Assembly (NCBI GenBank): GCA_050258715.1
Contig: JBLMZH010000016.1
Span: 1 to 52,504 of the forward strand
Direction: 5' to 3'
From: JBLMZH01 sp050258715
GTDB taxonomy: Bacteria; Patescibacteriota; Doudnabacteria; UBA920; O2-02-FULL-48-8
DNA: 52,504 bases
This document shows, piece after piece, positions 1 to 8,242 of the stretch. The notes below the pieces were generated by a model. That model had not been told where the DNA came from. It worked only from the letters and a program-made list of their open reading frames with translations, and made no database searches. The translations under genes were made by a program, and so were the position numbers. How positions within the stretch are numbered: the stretch's first letter is position 1; the number at the start of each line of letters is the position of its first letter.

Positions 1-3000
1 CCGTAAAGAATCCGCCCAGCAGCAATTTATTGTCAGTCTGGATGGTCAGTGCATTTGAATATAAATTCGGGACAGCCGGAGTGAAACTTCCGTCCAGAGT
101 GCCGTCAGTATTTATTTTTGCGTAATTCGGCCGCGCAGTGCCGTTGTAAGTTGCGAACCCGCCGCTGATTAAGGTTTTGTCCCCCGGCAAAACGAGCAAG
201 TCATAAACATAACTGCTGGCGCCGGTTCCGGGATTGAAAGTGTTGTCCAAAGTGCCGTCGGCGTTGATCCTTGCAATATAGTTTCGTCCGGTTCCGTCAT
301 AGCTCGAAAATCTTCCGCCGATCATAATTTTACCGTCACTTTGTATCCCGACGGTTTCAACAGTGCTGCTTGCCCCGGTGCCAGGATCGAAAGTTCCGTC
401 CAAAGTGCCGTCGGCGTTGATCCTGGCAACGCGGCTGCGGCCAGTCCCGTTATAAGTTATAAACGCTCCCCCGATCACAATTTTGCCGTCGCCTTGCACA
501 AGCAGATCGTTGACATAGCTGCCCGCGCCGGTCCCTCCGGCGTTAAAGCCGCCGTCCAAGCTTCCGTTTGAATTGAGCCTGACGAGATTGTTTATAGTCG
601 TCCCGCCGTAGGCGGTGAACGAGCCGGCGACAACGACTTTATCGTCAGACTGGATTGCCAATTCATAAACTGAACTGCCTGCGCCCGTGCCCGGATCAAA
701 CGAAGCGTCGAAGCTGCCGTCCGCGTTAAGCCGGGCAATCCTGTTTCGGCTCGTCGCGCCGACGGTAGTAAATGCCCCGGCAATGACTATTTTGCCGTCA
801 GACTGAACGCCCAGCGAATTTACCGTGTTGTTGATGGTCGGCGGAACAAACGCGGTATCGAGTGATCCGTCCGCGTTCAGCCGCGCAACCCTGCTCACAG
901 CGGTCTTGTTATAGGCAGTAAAACTTCCGCCGATCAGAATTTTGCCGCTCGGCAGGTAAAACACCGAGCTGACGGAATTGGCACCATATGGGGACGGAGA
1001 GTAGGCGTCGTCCCAAAACGCCGAATCAAAGCCGGTTTCAAAACCGTCGCTTTCAACGTCGCTGATTGCTTCCGCCTCCAAATGGTTCATCGCGTACCCT
1101 GTCAATCCCGAATCAAGTTTTGAAATGAAAAATCCGTTAGAGCTGCCCAGTGTTCGGTCATAAGCTCCGGCAGTCGTCGGGAAATTCGGATCCTCAACAG
1201 GCCCCGCTACATAAACATTATTGGTAGCATCAAGCGCGATGGCCTGGTAATAAGAAGTGTAAGAACCCGGGCCTCCAAGATATGTGGAAGCCAAAAGACT
1301 GGTTAGGTCGTTATTAAATTTGCTTACGAACGGATCGCCGTCATTGGCATTCCCCGGCTCGTTTTCCTGATAGGTTCCCGCAGTGGTCGAAAAAACGTCG
1401 CCAAAAAAACTGGAAGAATCGGTATAAGCTGTGAAATAAACATTATCGGAAGAATCGATGGCAATAGCAGCACCTTCTTCCGTCCCGTCGCCTCCCAAAT
1501 AAGTGGAAGCCAAAACATTAGTAAGAGTGTTGTCAAACTTGGTAAGAAAAGAGTCTTTGTAATCGCTGTAAGTCCTGTCGTACGCCCCAACAGTGGTCGG
1601 AAAATCCGTTGACTGCGTTTCTCCGCCGACAAAGACGTTGTCATTCGAATCAATGGCAAGGGCGTTTTGCGACCACTTTGCCGGATTCTCGTAGTGATTT
1701 CCTCCCAGATAGGTGGATGCGAGGATCGAAGTCATGTCGCTATTGATCTTGGTGACCCCGACGTCATAATAGCCGCCGAACGTTTTATCGAATGCTAGGG
1801 CGGTGGTGTAAAGCAAATTGCTCGTGACAACTCCGGTAATGAATATATTACCGGTTGAATCCAAAGCGATGGCAGTGGCTTCTTCGCCGTGCATATAAGT
1901 CCCGGCCAAAAAAGTTGTCAGATCGTTGTTCAGCTTAACCACTCCCGAATTGGTCGTGGCCAAGTCGCAAGTTTCAAAAGCAGCGCCAGTGGTTTTAGGA
2001 AATGTATTGCACCCGGCTCCCGAGGCAACCGAGGTAACGGAATAAACATTTCCGAGCCCGTCAACCGCCACTCCCCCTGCGTCTTCATTCCCGGTTGATC
2101 CCACGAAAGTTGAACCAAGCAGCTGAGTCAGGTCGCTGCTCAATTTTGATATGACAAGATCGCTGCTGCCGTTGTAGCTTTCATCGTAAGCGCCCGTCAC
2201 TACCGGGTAATCGGCGGACGAAGAATCTCCTGAAATAAAAACATTGCCAGCCGCATCAAAAGCAATTGTTGAGTTCCAAGATGTTTCGTCGCTCGTGCCT
2301 CCCAAGTAAGTTAGCGCTAGAAGCTGGGTTAGCGAGCTGTTGAATTTTGCGATTACAAAATCGCCGCTTGAAAGTCCGCCGTTGAAAGTCGAATCCCACA
2401 CGCCGGGAGTGACATCGAAATTCGGATCTCTGGTTTCTCCCGCGACAAAAATCGAACCGTCGGCTGCAACCGAGATTGCCGCGTAGTCAATAAGATTGGA
2501 TGCTCCCTCCAAAAAAGTGCTTCCCAGCAACGGATCAATGATCAAAGTTTTTGAGCGGTCATAATCGAAAACCGCAAAGCCGTAAATTGATCCGGCCCTC
2601 AAGTCATATACCGCATCGACAAAAGACTTTGTCCCATCTTCCGAAAGCTGGAAGGCCTTCGGTTCAGTCATGTACGCTTCGCCAGCTGGAGTTGAAATAA
2701 AAAGCTTGCCGTCCCTCAACTGGAACGAGCCGTCAATGCTCATGGAAATATCCGACGGATTCCCTCCCGGCTCTATTTCAAATATTTTTTCAACGCTGCT
2801 GCGGCTGGCTGAGAGAGAGACATTGACCTTGTCCCATACCTGATCGAATTTGACTTCCTGGTAGTTGGGAATTTTGGATTTCCATTTTGTCTTGTCGTTG
2901 CCCAAAAAGGCGGATATCACCGCCCCTGACGAACCTGCCCCGTACGGAACAGCCTTGATAATCTCGCCGTCGCTTGCAACAAACGATTCTGAAAAATAGG

Positions 3001-3379
3001 CTGACTGCAATTTATCCAAGCCTTCTTTCGATTCAGACCTCTCGTTTCCAGGCCTGACAGCGTACGAAATTCCGTCTTCCGTGACCGACACTGTGGCCTT
3101 TTGGGTGTTGACATAAAACTTGAGGTCTTTATTCGCGAATTGGCCGATATTTTCCACGAACGGCAGAGTCAATTTCGGTTTTTCGCCGGCATTTTCCTCT
3201 CCTTTGTCAAAAACAACCGATACGGCTTCAGTAGCTTTCGGTATCCATAACGAAAAATCGCTTATTAGAAGCGAAAAAGATAATAAAATAGCGAAAGGAA
3301 TTCTTAAATCGCTATTTTTTATTGAAGCCTTGCCCAAAAATAATCGGACAAAACAGAGAAATCCTCTTCCTTTTGGCAT
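1..3379 (-). CDS. Giant secreted SBBP / delta-60 repeat protein (partial, C-terminus beyond window)
   Basis: An uninterrupted minus-strand frame gives about 1126 residues from ATG 3379-3377 to the window edge. The N-terminus is basic and then hydrophobic (about residues 27-50), fitting export. It is followed by a DUF7948-like region (motif FVENIGQFANKDLKFYV, around residue 75) that often precedes SBBP repeats. From about residue 270 to 760 come SBBP repeats, with recurring words such as STYLGG, IALDS.GN.F.AG and FPTT.GAYD. After about residue 800 the repeats change to delta-60 type (ARINADGTLD, FDPGTGA, IQSDGKI.IGG). Both repeat types build beta-propeller-like folds in secreted surface or adhesive proteins. 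The start has an A-rich upstream and no SD. The stop codon is not in the window, so anchor or sorting domains may be missing. Function beyond extracellular repeat protein is unknown. Confidence 0.85.
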   Translation of the reverse strand, partial: MPKGRGFLCFVRLFLGKASIKNSDLRIPFAILLSFSLLISDFSLWIPKATEAVSVVFDKGEENAGEKPKLTLPFVENIGQFANKDLKFYVNTQKATVSVTEDGISYAVRPGNERSESKEGLDKLQSAYFSESFVASDGEIIKAVPYGAGSSGAVISAFLGNDKTKWKSKIPNYQEVKFDQVWDKVNVSLSASRSSVEKIFEIEPGGNPSDISMSIDGSFQLRDGKLFISTPAGEAYMTEPKAFQLSEDGTKSFVDAVYDLRAGSIYGFAVFDYDRSKTLIIDPLLGSTFLEGASNLIDYAAISVAADGSIFVAGETRDPNFDVTPGVWDSTFNGGLSSGDFVIAKFNSSLTQLLALTYLGGTSDETSWNSTIAFDAAGNVFISGDSSSADYPVVTGAYDESYNGSSDLVISKLSSDLTQLLGSTFVGSTGNEDAGGVAVDGLGNVYSVTSVASGAGCNTFPKTTGAAFETCDLATTNSGVVKLNNDLTTFLAGTYMHGEEATAIALDSTGNIFITGVVTSNLLYTTALAFDKTFGGYYDVGVTKINSDMTSILASTYLGGNHYENPAKWSQNALAIDSNDNVFVGGETQSTDFPTTVGAYDRTYSDYKDSFLTKFDNTLTNVLASTYLGGDGTEEGAAIAIDSSDNVYFTAYTDSSSFFGDVFSTTAGTYQENEPGNANDGDPFVSKFNNDLTSLLASTYLGGPGSYTSYYQAIALDATNNVYVAGPVEDPNFPTTAGAYDRTLGSSNGFFISKLDSGLTGYAMNHLEAEAISDVESDGFETGFDSAFWDDAYSPSPYGANSVSSVFYLPSGKILIGGSFTAYNKTAVSRVARLNADGSLDTAFVPPTINNTVNSLGVQSDGKIVIAGAFTTVGATSRNRIARLNADGSFDASFDPGTGAGSSVYELAIQSDDKVVVAGSFTAYGGTTINNLVRLNSNGSLDGGFNAGGTGAGSYVNDLLVQGDGKIVIGGAFITYNGTGRSRVARINADGTLDGTFDPGTGASSTVETVGIQSDGKIMIGGRFSSYDGTGRNYIARINADGTLDNTFNPGTGASSYVYDLLVLPGDKTLISGGFATYNGTARPNYAKINTDGTLDGSFTPAVPNLYSNALTIQTDNKLLLGGFFT

Positions 3380-3530
3380 TATTAAGTTTTGTTTTGTTTT
3401 TTGTTTCGGAAATCCGACTTATTTCATTGTTATTATATCATATTGTCTCTCTTTTGTCCAACCTGGCTAAAACAAAATTTATATGGTTTAATTAAATCAG
3501 CGGGACGATTATTAAACTCCCCCAACACAT

Positions 3531-3944
3531 ATGCCTTCTGACCGAAAACATAAGATACTGATAGTGGAAGATGAAGATAAAGTCAGAGAAGTTTTCTCTG
3601 ATGCGTTAAAGGCTAAAGGGTTCATAGTAATTGAGGCGGTAGACGGCAACAAGGCAAAAGAGCTTTGGATAAAAGAGCAACCCGATTTAGTGCTTCTGGA
3701 CATTCTCCTGCCCGAGATAGATGGGTTTCAACTTTTAAAGACAATGCGGGCCTATCCCAGTCCGCATCACAGCGACACGCCCGTGGTTGTCATCACCAAC
3801 CTTTACGAAAAAAGCGACATCCTAAGAGCTTCAAAATATTCGATCAAGCAATTCATGGTCAAGGCGAACCACACTACTGACGAAGTAATTCAAAGAATCG
3901 AAGAAGTATTCGAGCGCGAGCATCGGAAAAAAACCATTGGTTAA
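3531..3944 (+). CDS. Stand-alone CheY-like response regulator receiver
   Basis: 137 residues, one receiver domain and nothing else. The acidic pocket is at KILIVEDEDKVRE (about residues 8-20), the phosphoacceptor Asp in LVLLDILLP (about residue 57), the conserved Thr/Ser position in VVVITN (about 88) and the conserved Lys in QFMVKAN (about 112). The Lys is followed by Ala, not the usual Pro. With no output domain it probably acts by protein-protein contact. No histidine kinase is encoded in the window, so the partner is unknown. The gene is monocistronic, preceded by about 150 nt of intergenic DNA and followed at once by a strong intrinsic terminator. An overlapping plus-frame ORF (3665-3880) is a shadow. 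Confidence 0.9.
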   Translation: MPSDRKHKILIVEDEDKVREVFSDALKAKGFIVIEAVDGNKAKELWIKEQPDLVLLDILLPEIDGFQLLKTMRAYPSPHHSDTPVVVITNLYEKSDILRASKYSIKQFMVKANHTTDEVIQRIEEVFEREHRKKTIG

Positions 3945-3962
3945 AATAAACGAAATAAAACT

Positions 3963-3990
3963 CCCCGGCCGTTTCAGCCGGGGTTTCTAT
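3963..3990 (+). terminator. Intrinsic terminator after the response regulator
   Basis: Perfect 7-bp GC stem (CCCCGGC 3963-3969 with GCCGGGG 3977-3983), loop CGTTTCA, then TTTCTATTT. It lies 19 nt after the response-regulator stop. Confidence 0.85.
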
Positions 3991-4030
3991 TTGCGTTTCT
4001 CTAGCCTTCACTTGTTCGCAAGATTACAAT

Positions 4031-4774
4031 CTAGTAGGCCCGTCTTTGATCTTCATTCGTCTTGGTTAAAGTTGTACCTTTAGCATTATACTCATTATAT
4101 CCCCTAATTGAGTTGGTGTTTGTATAACGAAAGGTTGACATGACTTTCTTAACCAACTCTAGATCGCTGCCATTAACCGTGCCCTTTACTTCAAAATCTG
4201 CCCCGACTGAGCAATCTTCAGGACAATAGAAAGTTTTATTCCTGACCTTAGCGAATCCAAAAATCGCCCCACTACCCACCTTGGTACGAAGTTTTGAGGG
4301 AAAAATCATCCAGCCATAGGTTTGTTTAGTATCTGAAGTCTCACACCGATACCCAAAGTCTTCTATGTTCATGAAGTTAATTCGTTCTTTTATATAACCA
4401 TCACACATGCCCCAGGTTTCCCCTGGCGTAAAAGATATCATGAATATATTATTGTCTATCGAAGGAGGTTCGTTATTTTCCGATTGGTAAGCAATAATAT
4501 CCTCTCCGGTTTTTAACTTCCAGTCCGGAGGATATTGAAATTCAAAATTATGTTCCTCACTTCTATAAATTTTCCATTCTGCTTTCGATCCTGACTTTTG
4601 TTCACCAACATTAACCGGCGGTTCGTATTTATAATTCTTCCAATAGGACCTAAGCTGGATCTGGAAAACAATGCCAGCAAGGATAAAAACACCCGTTACT
4701 GTAAATAACAACAATTTATGCCTCATCAGCCAGTCATTTTTTGGCTTAAAGCTGTTTTCTAGGTTTGTTTCCAT
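4031..4774 (-). CDS. Membrane-anchored hypothetical protein with PsbP-like region
   Basis: 247 residues from the ATG at 4774. An upstream in-frame start at 4810 is less likely because it adds a short peptide before a typical cytoplasmic N-terminus. One membrane segment follows a basic stretch (LLLFTVTGVFILAGIVF, about residues 20-37), so this is a type II anchored protein with its bulk outside. The first extracytoplasmic segment reads RSEEHNFEFQYPPDWKL, the pattern of PsbP-like/PsbP-related domains seen in many anchored proteins of this group. Four cysteines in the second half (MCDGY, RCET, FYCPEDCSV) could form disulfides. No catalytic motif is visible. It is monocistronic and its function is not known. 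Confidence 0.7.
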   Translation of the reverse strand: METNLENSFKPKNDWLMRHKLLLFTVTGVFILAGIVFQIQLRSYWKNYKYEPPVNVGEQKSGSKAEWKIYRSEEHNFEFQYPPDWKLKTGEDIIAYQSENNEPPSIDNNIFMISFTPGETWGMCDGYIKERINFMNIEDFGYRCETSDTKQTYGWMIFPSKLRTKVGSGAIFGFAKVRNKTFYCPEDCSVGADFEVKGTVNGSDLELVKKVMSTFRYTNTNSIRGYNEYNAKGTTLTKTNEDQRRAY

Positions 4775-4892
4775 AAGTTTTGCTTGTACTTTTATGATAA
4801 CAAAAAACACCAGCCTAAGCTAATGGTCAGACTGAAGGGAGTTGTCTCCTCGCTCGCGCTGCTCGCTTCGTCGTCCTGGGCAGCGACAAACG

Positions 4893-5150
4893 TCAATACA
4901 AAGTTCTTTTAAGAATCGCCTTCAACTGTTCATGTCCATAACCACTTTTTAAAAAAGTTTCTCTGGCTTTTGCATCTTCTTTATTAATAAAGTACTCATA
5001 GTGAATTAACCGGAGAAATCTTCGGCTTTTTGTTGACGTCACTTCTCCGCGAGCATGCTGTTGAAGACGTTGTTTTAAATTAGTCGTAAAACCGATATAC
5101 AATCTCTTATCAGCACTGCTCAATAATATGTATACGTAATACTTAGACAT
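4893..5150 (-). CDS. GIY-YIG family endonuclease-like protein
   Basis: 85 residues, the length of single-domain GIY-YIG proteins of the YhbQ/UPF0213 type. The motif pair is YVYIL (about residues 5-9) and LYIGFT (about 17-22). The conserved Arg follows in NLKQRLQQH (about 27-32), with the family's EYF...KEDAKARETFLK helix near residues 52-68; the Glu in this helix is the metal ligand. These proteins are predicted nucleases; the cellular role of stand-alone copies is unsettled. It sits just downstream of tRNA-His on the same strand, and the DNA between (5151-5228) contains palindromic ACGTT-rich words. Confidence 0.85.
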   Translation of the reverse strand: MSKYYVYILLSSADKRLYIGFTTNLKQRLQQHARGEVTSTKSRRFLRLIHYEYFINKEDAKARETFLKSGYGHEQLKAILKRTLY

Positions 5151-5165
5151 CTATTCAACATCAAT

Positions 5166-5195
5166 CGTCCGAACGTCAGACGTTCGGAACAAATC
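5166..5195. repeat. Perfect inverted repeat CCGAACGTC / GACGTTCGG
   Basis: A hairpin-forming palindrome with arms CCGAACGTC and GACGTTCGG lies about 20 nt upstream of the GIY-YIG start. Related words recur at 5280-5320 (AGAACGTTAGACGTTCT and AGAACGTTTGAGGTTCT). There is no T-run, so this is not a terminator. It could be an operator or a remnant of a small repeat family. Confidence 0.5.
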
Positions 5196-5223
5196 ATTAA
5201 AAATAAGATCCAAGCATACATTA

Positions 5224-5253
5224 CAAAAACCAGCTCATCAAGAGCTGGTTTTT
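5224..5253 (-). terminator. Bidirectional terminator after tRNA-His
   Basis: Perfect 8-bp stem (ACCAGCTC 5229-5236 with GAGCTGGT 5242-5249) with T-runs on both strands. On the minus strand it lies about 70 nt after the 3' end of tRNA-His. Confidence 0.8.
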
Positions 5254-5321
5254 GATATAGAATCGTTCAGTCCCGTCAAGAACGTTAGACGTTCTCAAAC
5301 GGGACAGAACGTTTGAGGTTC

Positions 5322-5396
5322 TGGGGTGCCTGAAGGGAGTTGAACCCTCGTGACCGCTTCCACAGAGCGGCGTTCTACCGTTGAACTACAGGCACC
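5322..5396 (-). tRNA. tRNA-His(GTG)
   Basis: Full cloverleaf on the minus strand: acceptor GTGCCTG with CAGGCAC, D stem GTTC/GAAC, anticodon stem CCGCT/AGCGG with loop CTGTGGA (anticodon GTG), T loop TTCAACT. The extra G at position -1 and discriminator C73, the histidine identity pair, are both encoded, and CCA is encoded (5322-5324). Confidence 0.97.
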
Positions 5397-5612
5397 ACGC
5401 TTAGTGATGAGTCTAGCGCTTCAGCGCGAGCATCAGTTTATCCGCCTGCACACAAAAAGCTTCGGCGAGATGAACTCTTTTCCTACAGCAATAAATTGAG
5501 GTTCAAAAAACTCTTACACAGGAGGTAAGAGATGGCTGCTCCTGCTGTGTCAGGAGGAATTATTCAATTCGCCACTATTATAGCTCCAACGCGTCCCTAA
5601 GTCAATTAAGCC
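5397..5612. other. Non-coding stretch with nested hairpins between tRNA-His and the 72-aa ORF
   Basis: No convincing gene. At 5510-5570 two overlapping inverted repeats occur: CTCTTAC...GTAAGAG, and ACACAGGAG pairing with CTCCTGCTGTGT downstream. They surround an AGGAGG word followed by a 22-codon ORF (ATG at 5532, stop at 5598-5600). The hairpin would hide this SD, so a tiny leader peptide or an RNA switch is possible, but a later promoter (5613-5641) separates it from the next gene. Confidence 0.4.
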
Positions 5613-5641
5613 TTTACATAAGCCAAAATATGTGTTATTAT
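5613..5641 (+). promoter_or_regulatory. Sigma70-like promoter for the 72-aa ORF
   Basis: TTTACA at 5613-5618 and TATTAT at 5636-5641 with a 17-nt spacer, about 38 nt upstream of the start codon at 5680. Confidence 0.65.
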
Positions 5642-5679
5642 TTCTTGCCAGTTAACCAAGGCAAAAGCAAGGAGGAAGA

Positions 5680-5898
5680 ATGATCGCAGGCGAGGTTGTC
5701 AGGGAGCCTTTCGAACGGGTGCTGCAGCGGGTCCGGGGCGAATTCACGGAGATGCCGTGCTTGAAGCTCACGGCTGCACAGGCCCAGCGGCTGTGCGGGA
5801 TAAAGGAAGACACTTGGGCTTCAGTGTCCCAGCACCTTCTCGAGCAAGGCTTCCTCAGACAGACCGCTTCCGGCGCGTTCGCGCTGAAGAACTCCTAG
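5680..5898 (+). CDS. Small winged-helix-like hypothetical protein
   Basis: 72 residues. The start is well supported by an AAGGAGGAAGA site directly upstream, unusual in a window where most genes lack SD sites. The sequence EMPCLKLTAAQAQRLCGI.. followed by VSQHLLEQGFLRQTASGAFAL resembles small helix-turn-helix/winged-helix proteins of other phyla (pattern MPGLxLT..QA.RL.G...V...L..L...GFL..T..G.Y). It could bind DNA. The gene has its own promoter and terminator and is GC-rich and Arg/Gln-rich compared with its neighbours, so lateral acquisition is possible. No partner gene is nearby. Confidence 0.75.
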   Translation: MIAGEVVREPFERVLQRVRGEFTEMPCLKLTAAQAQRLCGIKEDTWASVSQHLLEQGFLRQTASGAFALKNS

Positions 5899-5920
5899 AA
5901 ACGGCTGTCTAGCCGGCCAA

Positions 5921-5960
5921 AAAGGCGTGCAGATGCAAATCAGCACGCCTTTCGTTTTTT
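5921..5960 (+). terminator. Intrinsic terminator after the 72-aa ORF
   Basis: 10-bp stem AAAGGCGTGC (5921-5930) with GCACGCCTTT (5943-5952), then CGTTTTTTT. The next gene's -10 element begins 6 nt after the T-run. Confidence 0.85.
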
Positions 5961-5965
5961 TACGC

Positions 5966-5971
5966 TATAAT
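5966..5971 (+). promoter_or_regulatory. -10 element placing the transcript start at the metallophosphoesterase ATG
   Basis: A perfect TATAAT ends 6 nt before the ATG at 5978. The expected +1 coincides with the A of the start codon, so the mRNA would be leaderless. No good -35 is seen because the preceding terminator occupies that place. Confidence 0.5.
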
Positions 5972-5977
5972 TAGGCC

Positions 5978-7090
5978 ATGAAATACTTTTTCATTTCCCT
6001 GGGGATAGTCCTGGTTACCTCCATCTTTGTTCTGTTTCATTGGTTCATTTACAGGACTTCCGTGCGTTTTTTCGATATCCAGTCCGTTTGGCTGAGAAGG
6101 ACCCTGCTTATTACTCTCGTAACTTTGAGCCTGAGCATAGTCTTGGCCAGCCTGATTTCCTCCCGATACTTTAACGGCTTCTCCCAAGCTTTATACAAAT
6201 TGATCGGCAACTGGTCGGGGTTCTTCGCCTATTTCTTCATCGCCTCGTGCCTTGCCTGGATCATTTACGCCTTTACCCGCGACCCCAGCGCCATGAAGTG
6301 GGTCACGGGTATTTTGTATGGTCTGGCCGTGGTCGTGGGAATTTATGGGATGATCAACGCCAGAAATTTGCGGACCACCGAATTTGAAGTCGCGATTCCG
6401 AACCTCCCCCAAGAATGGCAAGGCAAGACTGCGGTTTGGGTTTCCGACGTGCACTTAGGCCAGGTCAATAACGACAAGTACGCAGACGAAATCATTGACC
6501 GCACCAACGAGCTTCAACCGGATATTGTTTTCTTAGGCGGCGATTATTTTGACGGCCTGGCCGTGGACAGCTTCAAGCTCGCGGATAAACTTAAAAAAAT
6601 CAACGCCAAGTGGGGCACATACTTCATTACCGGAAACCACGAGGAGTTCGCGGACGATTACGACCACAATCAATACATTGAAGCCTTGGACCTTTCCGGA
6701 ATTCGAATTTTAAACAACGAAAAGATCGACGTGCACGGGATGCAGCTCGTTGGCGTTGACTTTCACGCCACCAACAGCCGCAAGGACTTTCAGGCGGAAA
6801 TGGACAGCATCGACGTGGACAAAACAAAACCCGCGATTTTGCTCAAGCACGTTCCGAGCGCTTTGGATATCAGCGAGAAGGAAGGAATATCATTGCAGAT
6901 CTCAGGGCACACTCACCGCGGCCAAATTTTCCCCGGCGGCCTGCTTTCATGCTTAGTCTACAGAGGGTACGATTACGGTTTCAAGAGCCACGGCAAACTG
7001 CAGGTCATCACGAGCAGCGGTGCTGGAACTTTTGGCCCGGCCATGAGAGTCGGAACGGTTTCGGAGATCGTTAAGATCACCTTCAAATAA
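5978..7090 (+). CDS. Membrane-bound calcineurin-like metallophosphoesterase (YkuE/YaeI type)
   Basis: 370 residues. The first 125 or so residues hold four hydrophobic helices; the remainder is a calcineurin-like phosphoesterase domain. Metal-binding motifs are in order: SDVHLG (about 155, DxH), GGDYFDG (about 188, GDxxD), GNHEE (about 220, GNHE) and SGHTHRGQ (about 310, GHxH). Relatives (YkuE, YaeI) are membrane-associated metal-dependent phosphatases, and YaeI acts on UDP-sugar lipids in some species. The substrate here is not known. The gene is joined to the PAP2 phosphatase with stop and start directly adjacent (TAA then ATG), so the pair is one transcript and probably works on lipid or polyprenyl phosphates. 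The start codon is 7 nt after TATAAT, suggesting a leaderless message. Confidence 0.88.
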   Translation: MKYFFISLGIVLVTSIFVLFHWFIYRTSVRFFDIQSVWLRRTLLITLVTLSLSIVLASLISSRYFNGFSQALYKLIGNWSGFFAYFFIASCLAWIIYAFTRDPSAMKWVTGILYGLAVVVGIYGMINARNLRTTEFEVAIPNLPQEWQGKTAVWVSDVHLGQVNNDKYADEIIDRTNELQPDIVFLGGDYFDGLAVDSFKLADKLKKINAKWGTYFITGNHEEFADDYDHNQYIEALDLSGIRILNNEKIDVHGMQLVGVDFHATNSRKDFQAEMDSIDVDKTKPAILLKHVPSALDISEKEGISLQISGHTHRGQIFPGGLLSCLVYRGYDYGFKSHGKLQVITSSGAGTFGPAMRVGTVSEIVKITFK

Positions 7091-7630
7091 ATGCTCCAGT
7101 TGGACATTGCGATTTTTTATGCCATCAACCACCTGCCGCACCCGGCCTTTTTAAATTTGTTTTCGCAGATCGTTCATTACGCGACCTTGGGCGGGTTGAT
7201 CTACTATCCTTTTTTTATTTTCCTTTTTTTGCTGAAGGATTATAAAAAACTGGCAGTCCTTGCTGCCGGATCGTCTCTTGTAACTTATATTGTCACAGAC
7301 CTTATTTTAAAAAATTTTTTCGACCGGGTACGGCCGTTTAAGGCCTTAGTGGACGTTAATTACGTGCCGAATTCCCCCGGCAGTTTTTCCTTCCCTTCCG
7401 GCCAAACTGGCACGGCATTTGCCGTAGCTATGATATTCGTTTTGCTTTTCCCCAGAAAAATCCAAACCTATTTGGTTTTGGCTTTTGCTTTTCTCGTTGC
7501 GCTGGACCGGATTTACATGGGGCATCACTATCCGTCGGATGTCCTGGCTGGAGCTTTAATCGGCGCCTTGGTTTCTCTTTTAATTAACGCTTTCGTGAAA
7601 AACTCCCGCTTGTCCGCAACAGCAGCCTGA
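7091..7630 (+). CDS. PAP2-family membrane phosphatase (undecaprenyl-diphosphatase-like)
   Basis: 179 residues with about five membrane helices. Motif 1 KNFFDRVRP (KxxxxxxRP, about residues 77-85) and motif 3 LDRIYMGHHYPSD (about 139-151; SR replaced by DR, with His and Asp kept) are present. Motif 2 reads FPSGQTG where the family has PSGH; this His acts in catalysis in characterised members, so the Gln is notable and may change activity. The usual role is dephosphorylation of undecaprenyl diphosphate or phosphatidate at the outer face of the membrane. It starts immediately after the metallophosphoesterase stop, so translation is coupled. A bidirectional terminator follows. Confidence 0.88.
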   Translation: MLQLDIAIFYAINHLPHPAFLNLFSQIVHYATLGGLIYYPFFIFLFLLKDYKKLAVLAAGSSLVTYIVTDLILKNFFDRVRPFKALVDVNYVPNSPGSFSFPSGQTGTAFAVAMIFVLLFPRKIQTYLVLAFAFLVALDRIYMGHHYPSDVLAGALIGALVSLLINAFVKNSRLSATAA

Positions 7631-7681
7631 TATAAAATTACTTCTTCGTTTTGTCCGATCGAACAAAACGAATGTATACAA

Positions 7682-7711
7682 AAATCCCGGGATATTTCCC
7701 GGGATTTAATA
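7682..7711. terminator. Bidirectional terminator between converging genes
   Basis: 10-bp stem AAATCCCGGG (7682-7691) with CCCGGGATTT (7698-7707). It separates the PAP2 gene (+) from the 102-aa membrane gene (-). Confidence 0.8.
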
Positions 7712-7721
7712 TTTCTATCTT

Positions 7722-8030
7722 TTAGAGGAGGATGAGGATGATCACAGCCAGGCCGATTATCATCCAACCTATGGTGTAAGAAAACAAAACAACACCTTCC
7801 TTCTTTTCTCCGTTTAGATACATCATGGTCGGGCGGCCAATAACCAGCATCCCTACGATCGCCGCTGAAAGCACAAACAATAACAAAAACAAAACCGGAT
7901 CAAGAAACTTATTGTCCATTTGTCCGAACCACCGTTCTGCATTATTGAAAAACATCGAAAGTAATAATGTATAAAGAACGACCAGAGCGGATGAAACAAA
8001 ACCTGAAAGCAAAAGTTTTTTGTGATTCAT
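7722..8030 (-). CDS. Small three-helix membrane protein, hypothetical
   Basis: 102 residues, almost wholly hydrophobic, with three predicted membrane helices (about 8-28, 43-65 and 80-101). The loop after the first helix is NNAERWFGQMDNKF, and a short charged loop GEKKEGV precedes the last helix. No family motif is recognised. Two-thirds of the sequence resembles generic DUF-type three-helix proteins common in these bacteria. It is monocistronic and converges on the PAP2 gene with a shared terminator. Confidence 0.65.
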   Translation of the reverse strand: MNHKKLLLSGFVSSALVVLYTLLLSMFFNNAERWFGQMDNKFLDPVLFLLLFVLSAAIVGMLVIGRPTMMYLNGEKKEGVVLFSYTIGWMIIGLAVIILILL

Positions 8031-8076
8031 TTTTCTTAAATTAATAAATAAATTCTCTCGGCCTCTTTTAATTTTC

Positions 8077-8151
8077 TGGTGCCCCCGGAGGGAATCGAAC
8101 CCCCATATCCGGCTTAGAAGTCCGGAGTTCTATCCATTGAACTACGAGGGC
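8077..8151 (-). tRNA. tRNA-Arg(TCT)
   Basis: Minus-strand cloverleaf: acceptor GCCCTCG with CGGGGGC (one T-G pair), D stem GTTC/GAAC, anticodon stem CCGGA/GCCGG region with loop CTTCTAA (anticodon TCT), T loop TTCGATT. Discriminator A73, CCA encoded (8077-8079). Confidence 0.96.
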
Positions 8152-8228
8152 AATTGGTTTTGCTTGAATAATTATACCTTTTTTCCGTCATTTCTCAAAA
8201 TCTTAAAATGCGGACAATTTCGGTATTT

Positions 8229-8236
8229 GCTATACT
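8229..8236 (+). promoter_or_regulatory. Extended -10 element of the ZIP transporter gene (leaderless)
   Basis: TGC followed by TATACT (8231-8236). The ATG at 8243 is 7 nt later, so the expected +1 is the A of ATG and the mRNA is likely leaderless. Confidence 0.55.
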
Positions 8237-8242
8237 TAACTC

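Noticed and set aside
4825..4850. Second tRNA-His-like fragment (CTGAAGGGAGTTG as in the tRNA 3' part)
   Set aside because: Only 13 bases match and the rest does not fold as tRNA; at most a remnant.
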